Made by a program: the position numbers and the translations under genes. Shown piece by piece: positions 24,023 to 32,898 of a stretch of DNA of 64,000 nucleotides; the first letter of the stretch is position 1, and every line of letters begins with the position of its first letter. The stretch covers positions 186,001 to 250,000 of the forward strand of contig NZ_QGGW01000003.1 in assembly GCF_003148775.1 (NCBI RefSeq). Reading direction: 5' to 3'. Under the pieces are notes generated by a model. The model did not search any database. It was given only the letters and a program-made list of their open reading frames with translations, and was not told where the DNA came from. The stretch comes from Roseicyclus mahoneyensis (lineage in GTDB: Bacteria > Pseudomonadota > Alphaproteobacteria > Rhodobacterales > Rhodobacteraceae).

Positions 24023-25390
24023 TCAGGCGAGATCGGCGAAGACCTGCTTCAGGGCGGCATCGAGTTTGGCGAACATCTCGTCCATCTGCGCGTCCGTCAG
24101 CGTGAACGCCGGGCAAAGCACGATCCCTTGGCCCAGCGGGCGGCAGATCAGCCCGTGATCGGTGCAGGTGTTGGCGATACGCTCGCTGACCGACAGGTTG
24201 CCCGCGAAAGGCGTTTTCGTCGCGCGATCCTGCACGGCCTCCAGCGCCCACATGTAGCCGATGCCGCGCAATTCCCCGATATTGGGGTGTTTGGCGATCT
24301 CGCGCAGGCCCGTCTCCATCCGTGGCGCGCCCGCGCGGACCATGTCCAGAAGCCCCTCGTTCAGCACCACGTCGATGGCTTTCAGCGCCACCGCGCAGCC
24401 CACGGGATGGCCCGAGGCCGTAAATCCGTGGGGAAATTCCTCGATCGGGTCGATGGCGGCCTGCAGGCGGTCGGTCATCTCGGGGCCGAGGATCACCGCG
24501 CCCATCGGGAAATACCCCGCCGTCAGCGCCTTGGAGGAGATGATGGCGTCAGGCACGAAATCATAGGTCTGGCTGCCCCAGACATTGCCCGTGCGCCCGA
24601 AGCCGCAGATCACCTCGTCCGCGATCAGGGGGATGTTGTGCTTGCGCAAGATCGGCTGGATCGCCTGGAAATAGCCCGCCGAGGGCGGAATGACGCCGCC
24701 CGCGCCCATCACGGGTTCGGCGAAGAAACCGGCGATCGTGTCGGCGCCTTCCCGCGCGATGACCTCTTCCAGTTCCGCCGCAAGCCTTGCGGTGAACTGC
24801 GCCTCGGTCTCGCCCTCGTGGCCGAAGCGCCAGTAATGCGGGCAGGTGAGGTGGAGAAAACCGGGCAGCGGCAGGCCGAAGACGGAATTGTAGGGCTTGC
24901 CCGTCATCGAGGCGGAAATGGCGGTGACGCCATGATAGCCGTTCCAGCGGGTCAGGATCTTGGTCGCCTGCGGGCGATCCTCGGCCCGGTTCATGAACCA
25001 CAGCATCTTGACCATGGTGTCATTCGCCTCGGACCCCGAGTTGGTGTAGAACACCTTGCCGCGGGGATAGGGCGAAACCTCGATCAGCTTTTCCGACAAC
25101 GCCACGGTCTGGTCGGACATGCGCCCGAAAAAGGCGTGATAGCCGGGGAACCGGTCGTATTGCGCCTTGGCGGCCTCCGCGAGGCCCTTGTGGTCGAAAC
25201 CCGCGACCATGTTCCACAAGCCCGAATTGGCGTCGAGGTAGCGCTTGCCGTTAGTGTCGACGATGTAGGGCCCCTCGCCATGCGTGATCACGACCGTACC
25301 CCGTTCCCGGACCGAGGGCAGGTCGGTGAAACCATAGAGCGAATGCGCCTCGGCGCGGGCTTCCCAGGAATTGGGGGCGTGGTCGTTCAT
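24023..25390 (-). CDS. Class III (omega) aminotransferase, likely polyamine-pyruvate type
   Basis: 455-aa PLP-dependent class III aminotransferase. PLP lysine is K287 in DAIISSKALTAGYFPMGA; the cofactor-binding Asp258 is in LIADEVICGFGRTG. Closest in character to omega-amino acid:pyruvate or putrescine(SpuC-like):pyruvate aminotransferases. Genome context (two gamma-glutamylamide ligases, PuuB-like oxidase, transporter upstream) favours an amine substrate, but taurine and beta-alanine cannot be excluded. Start at 25390 has GGAG just upstream. A terminator separates it from the DegT gene upstream, so it needs its own promoter between 25391 and 25466. Confidence 0.85.
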   Translation of the reverse strand: MNDHAPNSWEARAEAHSLYGFTDLPSVRERGTVVITHGEGPYIVDTNGKRYLDANSGLWNMVAGFDHKGLAEAAKAQYDRFPGYHAFFGRMSDQTVALSEKLIEVSPYPRGKVFYTNSGSEANDTMVKMLWFMNRAEDRPQATKILTRWNGYHGVTAISASMTGKPYNSVFGLPLPGFLHLTCPHYWRFGHEGETEAQFTARLAAELEEVIAREGADTIAGFFAEPVMGAGGVIPPSAGYFQAIQPILRKHNIPLIADEVICGFGRTGNVWGSQTYDFVPDAIISSKALTAGYFPMGAVILGPEMTDRLQAAIDPIEEFPHGFTASGHPVGCAVALKAIDVVLNEGLLDMVRAGAPRMETGLREIAKHPNIGELRGIGYMWALEAVQDRATKTPFAGNLSVSERIANTCTDHGLICRPLGQGIVLCPAFTLTDAQMDEMFAKLDAALKQVFADLA

Positions 25391-25466
25391 GGCGCTCTCC
25401 TGCAATCGGTCTGAGCGGCAAGCTAGCCGCGTGGGCGCGCCGCGGCAATCGCGGCCGGGCAAAATG

Positions 25467-25498
25467 ACACGGCCCGGCGAGGGTGCGCCGGGCCGTGT
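25467..25498 (-). terminator. Strong terminator after the DegT-family gene
   Basis: 13-bp perfect stem: ACACGGCCCGGCG (25467-25479), 6-base loop, CGCCGGGCCGTGT (25486-25498). On the minus strand it is followed by CATTTTGC, so it terminates leftward transcription from the aminotransferase gene that ends at 25527. Confidence 0.8.
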
Positions 25499-25526
25499 TA
25501 GGCCGTGGTTTCACAATGACCTTGCG

Positions 25527-26768
25527 TCAGGTGCCGTAGGCGCGGGTTTCACCCTTCACATCCTCGGCCGCCGCGATCAGCGCGTCGACGATGAAGTCGA
25601 GCTCCGCCTTGGTCAGGCGCACGGGCAGGCGCACGTCGCAGGCGCGCATCAGCATGGCGCGGGTCTGCGGCAGATCCTGCCGCTCTCCCGGAATGAACTG
25701 CCAGTTCCAGAAAGCGCGCGCATTGTCGGTCGACAGGCCAAAGATCTGCACCTTGACCCCGCGCGCCTCGGCGGCGGCGCCAAAGGCCTTGGCCTCGGCA
25801 TCGGTGGCGAAGCCCACAAGGTTGAACTGGATCGAGTCGGGCGCGCGATCCTCGGGCGGCAGCGGCGGGGGCACGTGCAGCCAAGGCGAGGTGTTGAGCT
25901 GACCTGCCACATAGTCGTGGTTCCTGAGCCCGTCGCGCACGCGGCGCGCAAGCTCGGGGATTTGCGGGCGGATCACGGCGGCGGACAGGTTCTGCAGCCG
26001 CATGTTGTAGAGCGGCAGCTGATTTTGCCAGCGCGCAAAGGCCAGCGCAAGTTCGGGGTCGTTCTGCCCCTCGGGTCCCTTGTGCTTTTTCCAGTTGTGC
26101 TCATACGCGCCCGACATGATGACGGCGCGCGCGACCAGATCGGCGTCGTCGGTGATCAAGATGCCACCCTCGCCCGCGTTGATCATCTTGTAGGACTGGA
26201 AGCTGAAACAGCCCATCTTGCCGATGGTGCCGATTTTCTTGCCATGCCACAGCGTGCCGAGCGAATGGGCCGCATCCTCGATCACGGGGATGTCGCGCGC
26301 GTCACACAACGCCATGATCGCGTCCATGTCCGATGTGTGGCCGCGCATGTGGCTGATGATGACGGCGCCGATGGTGTCGTCGAGCTTGGCCTCGAAGTCG
26401 GCCATGTCGATGCGGTAATTCTCGCCCACCTCGACCAGCACAGGCTGGCAAAACGCGTGAACGACAGCCGAAGGCACGGCGGCGAAGGTGAAGGCGGGGA
26501 CCAGAACCCGGGAGCCGGGCGCAAGGTCGAGCGCGCGCAGCGCAAGGAAGATCGCGGCGGAACAAGACGATACGGCGAGCGCGTATTTGACGCCCATCAT
26601 GTCGGCGAACTCACGCTCCAGCAAAGCCACGGGCGCGTCGGCGGGTGCCGTGTAGCGGAACAGGTCGCCCGATTGCAGCAGGCGGTCGATTTCGGCGCGG
26701 GCCGCGGCCGGGATCGGTTCGGCATCATAGACGTTCGGGGCCTGCGCCTCGGAGACGTGCATCGCCAT
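25527..26768 (-). CDS. DegT/DnrJ/EryC1/StrS-family aminotransferase
   Basis: 413-aa PLP enzyme of the DegT/StrS fold type I group, usually sugar aminotransferases. PLP lysine is K194 in CFSFQSYKMINAGEGG, and the IEDAAHSLGT motif (163-172) holds the cofactor Asp. No sugar-nucleotide genes lie nearby. Its position downstream of the polyamine catabolic genes suggests a different amine substrate, but this is inference. GGTG before the ATG and an AT-rich patch (26790-26830, with a TATAAG box on the minus strand) suggest its own promoter. Ends in a strong terminator. Confidence 0.85.
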   Translation of the reverse strand: MAMHVSEAQAPNVYDAEPIPAAARAEIDRLLQSGDLFRYTAPADAPVALLEREFADMMGVKYALAVSSCSAAIFLALRALDLAPGSRVLVPAFTFAAVPSAVVHAFCQPVLVEVGENYRIDMADFEAKLDDTIGAVIISHMRGHTSDMDAIMALCDARDIPVIEDAAHSLGTLWHGKKIGTIGKMGCFSFQSYKMINAGEGGILITDDADLVARAVIMSGAYEHNWKKHKGPEGQNDPELALAFARWQNQLPLYNMRLQNLSAAVIRPQIPELARRVRDGLRNHDYVAGQLNTSPWLHVPPPLPPEDRAPDSIQFNLVGFATDAEAKAFGAAAEARGVKVQIFGLSTDNARAFWNWQFIPGERQDLPQTRAMLMRACDVRLPVRLTKAELDFIVDALIAAAEDVKGETRAYGT

Positions 26769-26903
26769 GGTTTCACCTTTTCGAAATGTCCCTTTCGGAA
26801 ATACTTATACTGTCAGTGCCGCAAAATCCAGCACCCGATCCTCATGTCATGCAAATGTCGCGTCTGTGCCACGGTGTGGCACTAGCTGTAGGGTTGTCGG
26901 GGA

Positions 26904-28205
26904 TCAGATGCCCAAGCGGTCGCGCAGGCTGAACCAGCTCATCGCCAGCGTCAGCAGTGGCGCGCGCAAGCTTGTGCCGCCGGGAAAGCGCGGGATCGGC
27001 AAAGCCTCCAGCGTGGTCAGCCCGTCCTCTTGTCCCATCACGGCCTCGGCCATCACGCGGCCCGCCATGCCCGACAGCGCAACCCCATGGCCCGAAAAGC
27101 CTGCGCCCGACAAGATGTTGGGTGCCACGCGGGCGACATGGGGCAGGCGCGTCATGGTGATGCCAAGCGCACCGCCCCAGACATGACCGATGCCCACGCC
27201 CGCCAGTTGCGGGAAAAGCCGTTCCATCCGGGCGACCAGCGCGGTGCGGATGTCGCGGGGGAAGGCGATGGAATAGCTTTCGCGCCCGCCGAAGAGGAAC
27301 CGGCGATCTGCGCTGAACCGGTAGTAGTTCACCACAAATTTCGAATCGGACACCGCAATATCCTCGGCCAGAATATCCTTCCAACGGTTGGGGATCGGGT
27401 CGGTTGCGGCGATGAAGGAGTTGATCGGCATCACGCGGGCATTCACCTGCGGCAAGATGTTGGGCAGGTATCCATTGCCCGCGATGATCGCATGGCCCGC
27501 CGTGACCTGCCCGCGCGCGGTGGCCAGCGTCAGGCGCGGGCGGGTGACGACATGCGTTACCTCGCTGACCTCATGGATCACGGCGCCCGCCGCCTCGGCC
27601 GCGCGCGCGAGCGCCCGTGCATAGGCGAGCGGGTGCAGGTGTCCGGCCGAACGGTCAAGCGTGCCACCCACGTAAAGCGGCGATTTCACCAGCGCCTCAA
27701 AGGCGTCGCGGCCCATGACCTCGATCTGCGTGCCGTAATGGCGGGCCATGTGATCGGCGTCCAGACGCGCCTGCGCCAGATCGAGGGGGCTGTATTCGCC
27801 ATGCGCCACGCCGGGGCGATAGGCGGCCTCGGGGGCGTGGCTTTCGCAAAAGCTGCGAAGCTGGTCCTTGCCGGCCTGCGACAGATCCCACAGCGCGCGG
27901 GCGCGGTCGCGGCCCAGTTGCGTCTCGAGCCAGGGTTGCCCCTTGTTGAAGCCCGATTGCACCTGCCCGCCATTGCGCCCCGATGCGCCGAAGCCCACGC
28001 GATGCGCCTCGAGCACCACCACCTTGCGGCCCGCGCGCGCCAGCGTCAGCGCAGCCCAAAGCCCGGTGAAGCCCGCGCCGAGGATGACCACATCGCAAGC
28101 TATCGCGCCTGTGAGCGCAGGGCGTTCCTGCTCGGGCGGGAGGCTCGCAGCATACCAGCTGGGTGGGTGGTGGCCCGGACGGTCGTTGCGGTAAAGCGGG
28201 TTCAT
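26904..28205 (-). CDS. FAD-dependent amine oxidoreductase, PuuB-like
   Basis: 433-aa DAO-family flavoprotein. The ADP-binding motif VVILGAGFTGLWAALTLARAG begins near residue 39, followed by GFGASGRNGGQVQSGF typical of the PuuB/gamma-glutamylputrescine oxidase group; the C-terminal FAD contact is SGAGFSGHGVALSG. PuuB oxidises gamma-glutamylputrescine to the aldehyde with release of ammonia and peroxide. The ATG at 28205 overlaps the stop of the preceding gene (ATGA), so it is coupled to the ligase operon. Exact substrate is inferred from context. Confidence 0.85.
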   Translation of the reverse strand: MNPLYRNDRPGHHPPSWYAASLPPEQERPALTGAIACDVVILGAGFTGLWAALTLARAGRKVVVLEAHRVGFGASGRNGGQVQSGFNKGQPWLETQLGRDRARALWDLSQAGKDQLRSFCESHAPEAAYRPGVAHGEYSPLDLAQARLDADHMARHYGTQIEVMGRDAFEALVKSPLYVGGTLDRSAGHLHPLAYARALARAAEAAGAVIHEVSEVTHVVTRPRLTLATARGQVTAGHAIIAGNGYLPNILPQVNARVMPINSFIAATDPIPNRWKDILAEDIAVSDSKFVVNYYRFSADRRFLFGGRESYSIAFPRDIRTALVARMERLFPQLAGVGIGHVWGGALGITMTRLPHVARVAPNILSGAGFSGHGVALSGMAGRVMAEAVMGQEDGLTTLEALPIPRFPGGTSLRAPLLTLAMSWFSLRDRLGI

Positions 28206-29341
28206 CGGGCGATCCGGTAGAAGGTCAGCGTCACCTCAGGCGCGCCATAGGGGCCAAGCGACAGGCCATCCTCGACGGACCATAGCTCGAAATCGAAGCG
28301 ATAGTCGGAGAGGTTCCCCTCCAACCCCTGCGCCTCCACCGCCGCCCGGACCCATGGCGCCAAGGCCTCCGCATCGGGCGGTTCGGTCGGGCCGATGGGC
28401 GGCAGGTCGGACAGTGCCGCCTCAAGGCGCGCGACGTCTCCCTCGGCGAGCCAGATCCGGGCCGTGGGCGTCAGGCTCGGCAGATAGGCAGGCGTTATCA
28501 GGTAGCCGTCGACATCCGTCGCGGGGGCATCGCCGCGCCAGAGTTGCAGGCCGGTCCAGCTCAGCCCGGAAAACGTGGTGTCGATCTCGCCCGCGATGCC
28601 CGCCCCGTCGATGGCATCGCGCAAGGTCTGTCCGATCCCGGCCTCGAGTGTGGTCGGATCGAACTCCGGCATCGCCTCGACCGGGGCGTATATCGTGGGC
28701 AGGCGCAGCATCACGAAGCCGTCGAAGCGGTCTGCTTGGGGTGGCAATTGCTCGGCCCCGGACACCAGCAGCTGCGAGGGATCGGCGAGGATCGCCGCCT
28801 CACGCGCGCGGATGGCCGCGGTGCCGGTCGTGGTCACGGTCTCGAGGGTGGCGGGCCGTCCGGCCTCGATCAGTCCGGCCAGATCACGCTGGGCGTCGGA
28901 TGCGCTGCAATGCGGGCGGAAACAGATGAGGGTCGCAACCTCCCGCCCGTCCAGAAACAGGCTGGCAAAGGGCAGGCTGGTGTTTGTCCCCGGCGGGCTG
29001 AGAAACAGGATCGACAGCAGCACGAGGTTGCGCTCGCCTCGCGGATCATCGGTGTAGAAGGCCTGCGGGGCGGCTGCGACGAGCAGGTCCGCATCGGTGA
29101 CGGCCAGTGTCGGGCCACCCGTGGCCACCGGGTGCAAGATCACCGCGGCCCCGGGTCCCGAGGGGTCGAACCCCTCATTCTGCAAGAACGCGACGCGCAC
29201 CAGCTCTGGCGGCTCGGCGGATGGGGACTGTATGCCGGCCAAGAAGGCGTTGAGCGTCGCGCCGAGGATCAGCACGGCAGCCCCGATTGCAAGCGCGACA
29301 CCGCCCGCGATCATCACGACCAGGCGCAGCCACCACGGCAT
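28202..29341 (-). CDS. Unknown membrane-anchored protein in amine-catabolism operon
   Basis: 379-aa protein with one N-terminal TM helix (about residues 4-28, LRLVVMIAGGVALAIGAAVLILG) and a large, presumably periplasmic domain. No family recognised. Features: a Cys pair LICFRPHCSAS about one third in, a TTTGTAAIRAREAAILAD stretch, and a C-terminal region ending FDFELWSVEDGLSLGPYG. Start at 29341 shares its A with the TGA of the upstream ligase (TGATG) and its stop overlaps the PuuB-like start, so it is translated in strict step with both enzymes. A sensor, chaperone or transport role in amine uptake is possible; nothing in the sequence decides. Confidence 0.75.
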   Translation of the reverse strand: MPWWLRLVVMIAGGVALAIGAAVLILGATLNAFLAGIQSPSAEPPELVRVAFLQNEGFDPSGPGAAVILHPVATGGPTLAVTDADLLVAAAPQAFYTDDPRGERNLVLLSILFLSPPGTNTSLPFASLFLDGREVATLICFRPHCSASDAQRDLAGLIEAGRPATLETVTTTGTAAIRAREAAILADPSQLLVSGAEQLPPQADRFDGFVMLRLPTIYAPVEAMPEFDPTTLEAGIGQTLRDAIDGAGIAGEIDTTFSGLSWTGLQLWRGDAPATDVDGYLITPAYLPSLTPTARIWLAEGDVARLEAALSDLPPIGPTEPPDAEALAPWVRAAVEAQGLEGNLSDYRFDFELWSVEDGLSLGPYGAPEVTLTFYRIAR

Positions 29342-30711
29342 CAGACGTTCAACAGCAGGTGCTCGCGTTCCCACGGGCTGATCACCTGCAAGAACTCGTT
29401 ATGCTCCAGCTCCTTGACGGCGCAGTAGACGCGGCAAAACTCCTCGCCCAGGGTCTGGCGGATCGTGGGGTTGGCGTCGAGCAGGCCAAGCGCGTCGCCA
29501 AGATTGCGCGGCATGCCAGACGGCAGCTTGTAGGCGTCGCCCGCAAAGGGGTCGGAGGGTTGGGTTTTCTCGATCAGGCCCACCAGACCGCAGGCGAGCG
29601 AGGCGGCGATCCCGAGATAGGGGTTGCAATCCATTCCCGGCAGGCGGTTTTCCACCCGCCGCGCCGACGGCTCCGACACCGGCACGCGCAGGCCGGTGGT
29701 GCGGTTGTCACGGCCCCATTCGAGGTTGATGGGTGCGGCGAAATCGGGAACGTAGCGGCGGTAGCTGTTCACGTAAGGCGCCAGCAGCGCGACGACGGCG
29801 GGCAGATTGCGCTGCATGCCGCCGATGAAATGCAGGAATGCGGGGGTTTCCGACCCGTCCGCGTTGGAAAAGATGTTCTGACCCGTCTTGATGTCCACGA
29901 CCGAGTGGTGGATGTGCATGGCAGACCCCGGTTCGCCCTCGATCGGCTTGGCCATGAAGGTGGCGTAAGTGTCGTGTTTCAGCGCCGCCTCGCGGATCAT
30001 GCGCTTGAAAAAGAACATCTCATCGGCCAGCCGGACGGGATCGCCATGGCGCAGGTTCAGCTCGATCTGGCCCGCGCCACCTTCTTGCAAGATGCCGTCG
30101 ATCTCGAGGCCCATGGCCTCGGCGAAATCGTAGATGTCGTCGATGACCTTGCCGTATTCGTCCACGGCCGACATCGAATAGGCCTGCCGCGCGGCGGCCC
30201 TGCGGCCCGAACGGCCCATGGGCGGTTCGATCTCGCGCGCGGGGTCAATGTTGGGGGCGACGAGGTAGAATTCCATCTCGGGGGCGACGATCGGGCTCCA
30301 GCCCCGCGCCTTGTAGAGATCGACGACGCGCTTGAGCACGTTGCGCGGCGCAAACGGCACGGGGCGGCCCTGCTGGTCGTCGATGTCGTGGATCACCTGA
30401 AGCGTGGTGTCTGCGGTCCAGGGCGCGGGCGTGGCGGTGGAGAAATCGGGCGTCAGGATCATGTCGGGCTCGGTGAAGCCGTCGGCGACGCTGTCGGCCC
30501 AGTCGCCGGTGATGGTCTGGAAATAGATCGAGTTGGGCAGGTAGAAGAACGGCTGGCGCGCGAATTTGCCGCCCGGCATGGCCTTGCCCCGCGCAATGCC
30601 CGCAAGATCGGCGACGATGCATTCGACCTCGTCTATGGGGCGCCCCTCAAGGTATTTGCGCGACACCTCGGGCAGCTTGGCGATCAGGGCGGCGACGGAT
30701 TCGGAACTCAT
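29341..30711 (-). CDS. puuA: Glutamine-synthetase-like ligase, gamma-glutamylputrescine synthetase type
   Basis: 456-aa member of the GlnA-like PuuA group, which ligates glutamate to an amine using ATP. Signature features: ATP/metal region APEMEFYLVAP with the Glu ligands, GGAGQIELNLRHGDPV, MAKPIEGEPGSAMHIHHS, and NRTTGLRVPVSEPSARRVENR. Lacks the adenylylation Tyr loop of true GlnA as far as I can see. Its ATG overlaps the stop of the amidotransferase gene upstream. With the PuuB-like oxidase two genes downstream it makes the gamma-glutamylated polyamine route the best assignment; mono-amines are an alternative. Confidence 0.85.
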   Translation of the reverse strand: MSSESVAALIAKLPEVSRKYLEGRPIDEVECIVADLAGIARGKAMPGGKFARQPFFYLPNSIYFQTITGDWADSVADGFTEPDMILTPDFSTATPAPWTADTTLQVIHDIDDQQGRPVPFAPRNVLKRVVDLYKARGWSPIVAPEMEFYLVAPNIDPAREIEPPMGRSGRRAAARQAYSMSAVDEYGKVIDDIYDFAEAMGLEIDGILQEGGAGQIELNLRHGDPVRLADEMFFFKRMIREAALKHDTYATFMAKPIEGEPGSAMHIHHSVVDIKTGQNIFSNADGSETPAFLHFIGGMQRNLPAVVALLAPYVNSYRRYVPDFAAPINLEWGRDNRTTGLRVPVSEPSARRVENRLPGMDCNPYLGIAASLACGLVGLIEKTQPSDPFAGDAYKLPSGMPRNLGDALGLLDANPTIRQTLGEEFCRVYCAVKELEHNEFLQVISPWEREHLLLNV

Positions 30712-31418
30712 GCGCTGGCCTTCGCGGCAAAGGGGATACGTGTGGCGGGCGCGCCTTCCAGCACGTCGGCCAGCCAGTCGGCGATCAGGCGGTTGTCGGT
30801 CGGCTTGTCCAGATCGGCGCGCACCCGGTCGAGCAGGTCGCCGGGCACGGTGGCCGAGCGGTGGAGCATCAGCTCCTCGACCACGGAGGGGGGGAACTCG
30901 GGGTGTGGCTGCACGGTCAGGATCCGCTCGCCATGGGCAAGGACGGCGTTTTGCGTGAAGTCGTTGGAGCCCAGCACGGTGGCGCCGGGCGGCAGGTCCA
31001 CCACCTGATCCTGATGCCAGGCATGCAGCGCCACTTCGCAGCCGCCGATCTCGTAGCTTCGGTGGCCGACCGACCAGCCGCCGTCGAATTTCACCACCCG
31101 GCCACCCAGCGCCTGCGCGATGATCTGATGGCCAAAGCAGATGCCGACCAGCGGGTGGCCCGCGTCGCGGATGGCGCGGATCAGATCCTCGAGCGGGGGG
31201 ATGAAGGGATGATCCTCATAGGCGCCATGGCGCGAGCCGGTGATGAGCCAGGCGTCAGCGTCCTGCGGGCCGCCCGGAAACTCCATGTCCACGACGGACC
31301 ATGTCCGCAGGTCGAACCCGCGATGGGCAAAGAGACGGCCGAACAGATCGGTATAGGTGCCGTCGCGGGCGGCCACTTCGGGCGGGACATGGCCGGTTTG
31401 CAAGATGCCGAGGATCAT
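30708..31418 (-). CDS. Class I glutamine amidotransferase
   Basis: 236-aa triad-type glutamine amidotransferase resembling the GMP synthase amidotransferase domain. Nucleophile Cys94 in VGICFGHQ; His172 and Glu174 in TVQPHPEF. It stands alone without a synthetase domain. In this operon, between two gamma-glutamyl ligases, the probable job is hydrolysis of gamma-glutamyl amides (the PuuD-like step) or supply of ammonia; sequence alone does not decide. It overlaps the next gene by 4 bases. Confidence 0.85.
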   Translation of the reverse strand: MILGILQTGHVPPEVAARDGTYTDLFGRLFAHRGFDLRTWSVVDMEFPGGPQDADAWLITGSRHGAYEDHPFIPPLEDLIRAIRDAGHPLVGICFGHQIIAQALGGRVVKFDGGWSVGHRSYEIGGCEVALHAWHQDQVVDLPPGATVLGSNDFTQNAVLAHGERILTVQPHPEFPPSVVEELMLHRSATVPGDLLDRVRADLDKPTDNRLIADWLADVLEGAPATRIPFAAKASA

Positions 31419-31493
31419 GGGGGGCTCGTGTTTTGGGATGGCGGCAAGCTATGCCCGCCCGGCAGGCGCGGCAAGGGGGCTGTGGGGTAGGGC

Positions 31494-31514
31494 GCGGTGC
31501 GCCTGAAGGCAACC
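31494..31514 (+). repeat. Palindromic intergenic repeat, copy 2
   Basis: GCGGTGCGCCTGAAGG then CAACC: the same element as at 373-395 but missing two bases. It lies in the 145-base gap between the two ligase/amidotransferase transcription units, within a wider GTGCGCC...GGCGCAC inverted repeat, so it may help end the upstream transcript. Confidence 0.45.
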
Positions 31515-31563
31515 GCGCGGAGGGCGCACGCCCCAAGGTGCATCGGCCGCGGTCATGCCGCGG

Positions 31564-32898
31564 TCATACGGTATCGAGATAGAGATCCGTTTGTTCCTGT
31601 GCACTGAGTTCGGACATGTAGTGCAACTCCTGCCGTTTGGTGGCCAGAAGGTTGGCGATCAACTCGGGCGCGAAGATGCGGGCGATCTCGGGGCTTTGTT
31701 CAAAGGCGTCGATGGCCGCCTGCCACGTTGTCGGAAGCTGCGCCAAATCGTGATTGTAGGCGTTGCCGGTGATCGGTTCGGGGGGGGCTTCGCCATCTTC
31801 GATCCCGTTCAGGGCCGCGCCAAGGATCGCGGCCAGAAAGAGATACGGGTTGATGTCGCCGCCCGCCACGCGGTGTTCGATCCGGCGCGCAGGCCCCCCG
31901 CCTGCGGGCACGCGCAGCGCGGTCGTGCGGTTCTCATAGGCCCAGGCAATGCCGGTTGGGGCATGTGCGCCGGGCACCAGCCGATCATAGCTGGACGCAT
32001 GCGGCGCGAACATCAGCATCGAGCCGGGCATCGCCTTGAGGCATCCGGCGATGGCGTGGCGCAAGATGTCGGAGCCCCGCGGCGTGCCGTCGTCAAGGAT
32101 GTTGCGCCCCTCGGAATCGAGGATCGAGAAATGCGCGTGCAGACCGTTGCCCGCGTAATCGGGGTAAGGCTTGGCCATGAAGCTGGCGGCAAACCCATGC
32201 TTGCGGGCCATGCCGCCGGTCATCAGCTTGAAGAGCCAGGCATCATCGGCCGCCTTGAGCGCGTCGGCCTGGTGCATCAGGTTGATCTCGAACTGGCCCG
32301 GCCCCGCTTCGGAAATCGTGGTGTCGGCGGGGATGTCCATATCCTCGCAAGCGTCATGCAGCGCGGTCAGGAAATTGTCCCAGGCATCGAGTTGGCGCAG
32401 TGCCAGGATCTCGGCCTGCTGGCGGCGCTTGCCCGACCGGGGCGAGGGGGGCACGCGCAATTCGCGGCCAGCGTCGTCGATGATGTAGAATTCCAGCTCG
32501 GTCGCCACCACAGGCGTCAGCCCGCGCGCGGTGTAACGGTCGATGACGCGGGCAAGCGCCTGCCGTGGGTCGCCCGCATAGGGACGTCCATCCTCGTGGA
32601 ACATCCAGATCGGCAAAAGTGCGGTGGGCGTGTCGAGCCATGGTACCGGCAGAAAGCCGCGTTCGGTGGGCCACAAGATCCCGTCGGGATCGCCCGCCTC
32701 GAAGACCAGCGGACTGTTCTCGATATCCTCGCCCCAGATGTCGAGGTTCATCACAGAATACGGAAAGCGCGTGCCCTCGGTCAGGGCCTTGGCCGCGAAG
32801 CGGCGCGCGATGCGCTTGCCGCGCGCCTGCCCGTTGAGGTCGGCGGCGACCGTGCGGATCGCCTTGATGTCGGGGTTTTCGAACAGGTAGTCGGTCAT
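31564..32898 (-). CDS. Second glutamine-synthetase-like ligase
   Basis: 444-aa GlnA/PuuA-type ligase, clearly a paralogue of the gene at 29341. Conserved segments: ATELEFYIIDDAG, EAGPGQFEINLMHQADAL, MAKPYPDYAGNGLHAHFS and NRTTALRVPAGGGPARRIEHR. The two differ in the substrate-facing stretches, so they may act on different amines (for example putrescine versus a longer polyamine or a mono-amine). Its start overlaps the second permease gene by 4 bases, tying this ligase directly to the uptake system. Confidence 0.82.
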   Translation of the reverse strand: MTDYLFENPDIKAIRTVAADLNGQARGKRIARRFAAKALTEGTRFPYSVMNLDIWGEDIENSPLVFEAGDPDGILWPTERGFLPVPWLDTPTALLPIWMFHEDGRPYAGDPRQALARVIDRYTARGLTPVVATELEFYIIDDAGRELRVPPSPRSGKRRQQAEILALRQLDAWDNFLTALHDACEDMDIPADTTISEAGPGQFEINLMHQADALKAADDAWLFKLMTGGMARKHGFAASFMAKPYPDYAGNGLHAHFSILDSEGRNILDDGTPRGSDILRHAIAGCLKAMPGSMLMFAPHASSYDRLVPGAHAPTGIAWAYENRTTALRVPAGGGPARRIEHRVAGGDINPYLFLAAILGAALNGIEDGEAPPEPITGNAYNHDLAQLPTTWQAAIDAFEQSPEIARIFAPELIANLLATKRQELHYMSELSAQEQTDLYLDTV

